Positions 62,984 through 64,000 of a DNA stretch of 64,000 nt are shown here, one piece after another. How positions within the stretch are numbered: the stretch's first letter is position 1; every line of letters begins with the position of its first letter. Under the pieces are notes generated by a model. That model was not told the DNA's origin. It searched no databases and saw nothing but the letters and a program-made list of their open reading frames with translations. The position numbers and the translations under genes are program-made. Source of the DNA: Stutzerimonas azotifigens (GTDB taxonomy: Bacteria; Pseudomonadota; Gammaproteobacteria; Pseudomonadales; Pseudomonadaceae); NCBI RefSeq assembly GCF_013522725.1, contig NZ_JAAMRF010000011.1, forward strand, positions 62,001-126,000. The letters run 5' to 3'.

Positions 62984-64000
62984 ATGAAATTGCTCCCTGT
63001 TGTCCTGGCCGTGGCACTCCTGCCCGCGGCTGTACATCACGCCTGCGCCCAAGGCAGGCCCGACCTGCTGCTCGACGATGTGGTGATCACCGCCAACCGC
63101 AGCGCACAACCCCGCAGCGAAAGCTCCGCCGCCGTCACGGTGTTCACCCGCGAGGACATCGAGCGCCTGCGCCCCGGCAGCGTCACCGAGCTTCTCGAAC
63201 GTGTACCCGGCGTGCAGGTGGTGCATAACGGCGGTCGTGGCAGCAACGTCACGCTGCTGATGCGCGGAACCAGCAACGACCAGACGCTCCTGCTGATCGA
63301 CGGCCAGCGCAGCGGGCCGATTTCGGCCGGCGGCGGCAGCCTGCAGTACCTCAGTGTCGAACAGATCGAGCGCGTGGAAGTGCTGCGCGGTTCCCGCTCT
63401 GCGCTCTACGGGGCTGACGCCATTGGCGGCGTGGTGCAGATCTTCACCCGCCGCGGCAGCGGCCAGGGACTCGAGCCTCGTCTGCGCATCGCCGGCGGCA
63501 GCCAGGGCACCTGGGAGCGCAGCCTCGGTCTCTCAGGCGGAAATCAACGAACCCGCTTCAGCCTCAACGCCAGCCTCGAGGAAACCAGCGGCATCGACCA
63601 CACCGGCCCGTCCTACCAGACCGATGCCGACCACGACGCCTATCGCAACCAGTCCTTCGCGCTCTCGCTCGTCCACCACTTCAGCGACGCCCTGGAGGGC
63701 GGGCTGAACCTGCTCGACCAACGCGGCAAGAGCGAGTACGACAACCCCTACGGACGCGAGGACCCGTTCTGGAACACCTTCGCCCAGGATCCCTACAACC
63801 ATTTTGCGGTGAGTAACGCCAGCGTCTATCTGGACGGCGAGATCAACCGGGTCTGGTCCAGCCGCGTAGAACTCGGCCATTCCGAGGACAAGCTCGACAG
63901 CCGCGACAAGCTGTTCCCCCAGAGCGACCGATTCAACAGCTACCGGGATTCGGCCACCTGGCTCAACACGCTTCGGCTCGGTGAGCGCCACAGCCTGCTG
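62984..64000 (+). CDS. btuB: BtuB-like TonB-dependent cobalamin receptor (partial)
   Basis: Outer-membrane transporter, probably for vitamin B12. 339 codons are present and the frame is open to the window end; the 3' part is missing. It has a signal peptide (cleavage near CA-QG), a TonB-box-like DDVVITANR, a plug domain (SVTELLERVPGVQV, LLLIDGQRSG, ERVEVLRGSRSALYGADAIGGVVQI), then the first beta-strands of the barrel. Control by a cobalamin riboswitch supports B12 over siderophores. The ribosome site GAGG is followed by a 7-base spacer. Confidence 0.92.
   Translation, partial: MKLLPVVLAVALLPAAVHHACAQGRPDLLLDDVVITANRSAQPRSESSAAVTVFTREDIERLRPGSVTELLERVPGVQVVHNGGRGSNVTLLMRGTSNDQTLLLIDGQRSGPISAGGGSLQYLSVEQIERVEVLRGSRSALYGADAIGGVVQIFTRRGSGQGLEPRLRIAGGSQGTWERSLGLSGGNQRTRFSLNASLEETSGIDHTGPSYQTDADHDAYRNQSFALSLVHHFSDALEGGLNLLDQRGKSEYDNPYGREDPFWNTFAQDPYNHFAVSNASVYLDGEINRVWSSRVELGHSEDKLDSRDKLFPQSDRFNSYRDSATWLNTLRLGERHSLL

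Overview
The window is high-GC, densely coded gamma-proteobacterial chromosome. Protein content, gene order and codon use point to Pseudomonadaceae, most likely the Pseudomonas stutzeri/Stutzerimonas group. This placement comes from recalled Pseudomonas aeruginosa gene order and protein lengths, not from a database search. I saw no insertion sequences, prophage or CRISPR array. About 54 protein genes, two tRNA genes, one riboswitch and several terminators, hairpins and repeats can be supported.

Layout. (1) 1-6.5 kb, signalling: the sigma54 response regulator PilR (type IV pili), a DUF2333 membrane protein, the diguanylate cyclase GcbA and a CtpL-like chemoreceptor. (2) 6.5-33.8 kb, a conserved housekeeping block: ygiQ, alr, dnaB, rplI, a DUF2232 protein, rpsR, rpsF, [hybrid sensor kinase], rlmB, rnr, two identical tRNA-Leu(CAG), purA, hisZ, hflC, hflK, hflX, hfq, miaA, mutL, amiB, tsaE, nnr and queG. 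Almost all of it is on the minus strand. (3) 33.8-49.4 kb, an accessory sugar-oxidation island. It encodes an AraFGH-type sugar ABC importer, a secreted mutarotase, an SDR sugar dehydrogenase, an SMP-30 lactonase, an IlvD/Edd-type aldonate dehydratase, and DgoD, DgoK and DgoA. It also carries three regulators (two LysR, one DgoR-like GntR) and a 2-hydroxyacid dehydrogenase. (4) 49.7-62.6 kb, a second conserved block: ubiX, mpl, ethanolamine catabolism (acetaldehyde dehydrogenase, permease, EutBC), mtfA, ppa, and the isoprenoid set xseB-ispA-dxs. (5) 62.7-64 kb: an adenosylcobalamin riboswitch driving a BtuB-like TonB-dependent receptor that runs off the window.

How the genes work together. 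The sugar island encodes a complete non-phosphorylating-entry (De Ley-Doudoroff) route for D-galactose: import, mutarotation, oxidation to galactonolactone, hydrolysis, DgoD dehydration, DgoK phosphorylation and DgoA aldol cleavage to pyruvate and glyceraldehyde-3-phosphate. The importer and the IlvD/Edd dehydratase look like L-arabinose/L-arabonate proteins, but the later enzymes of the usual L-arabinose pathway are not in the window. Ethanolamine is imported by Eat, cleaved by the B12-dependent lyase EutBC to acetaldehyde and ammonia, and the acetaldehyde is oxidised by the ExaC-like enzyme. The B12-controlled outer-membrane receptor at the right edge supplies the cofactor that EutBC needs.

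The most interesting observations are: the sugar island with two unrelated aldonate dehydratases and a short palindrome shared by its two promoter regions; a hairpin next to the cobalamin riboswitch that pairs with the btuB ribosome-binding site; a duplicated intergenic repeat that supplies the mpl stop codon; the ethanolamine locus without its usual adjacent activator; and a hybrid sensor kinase placed inside the ribosomal-protein neighbourhood. I did not find a convincing wholly new system.
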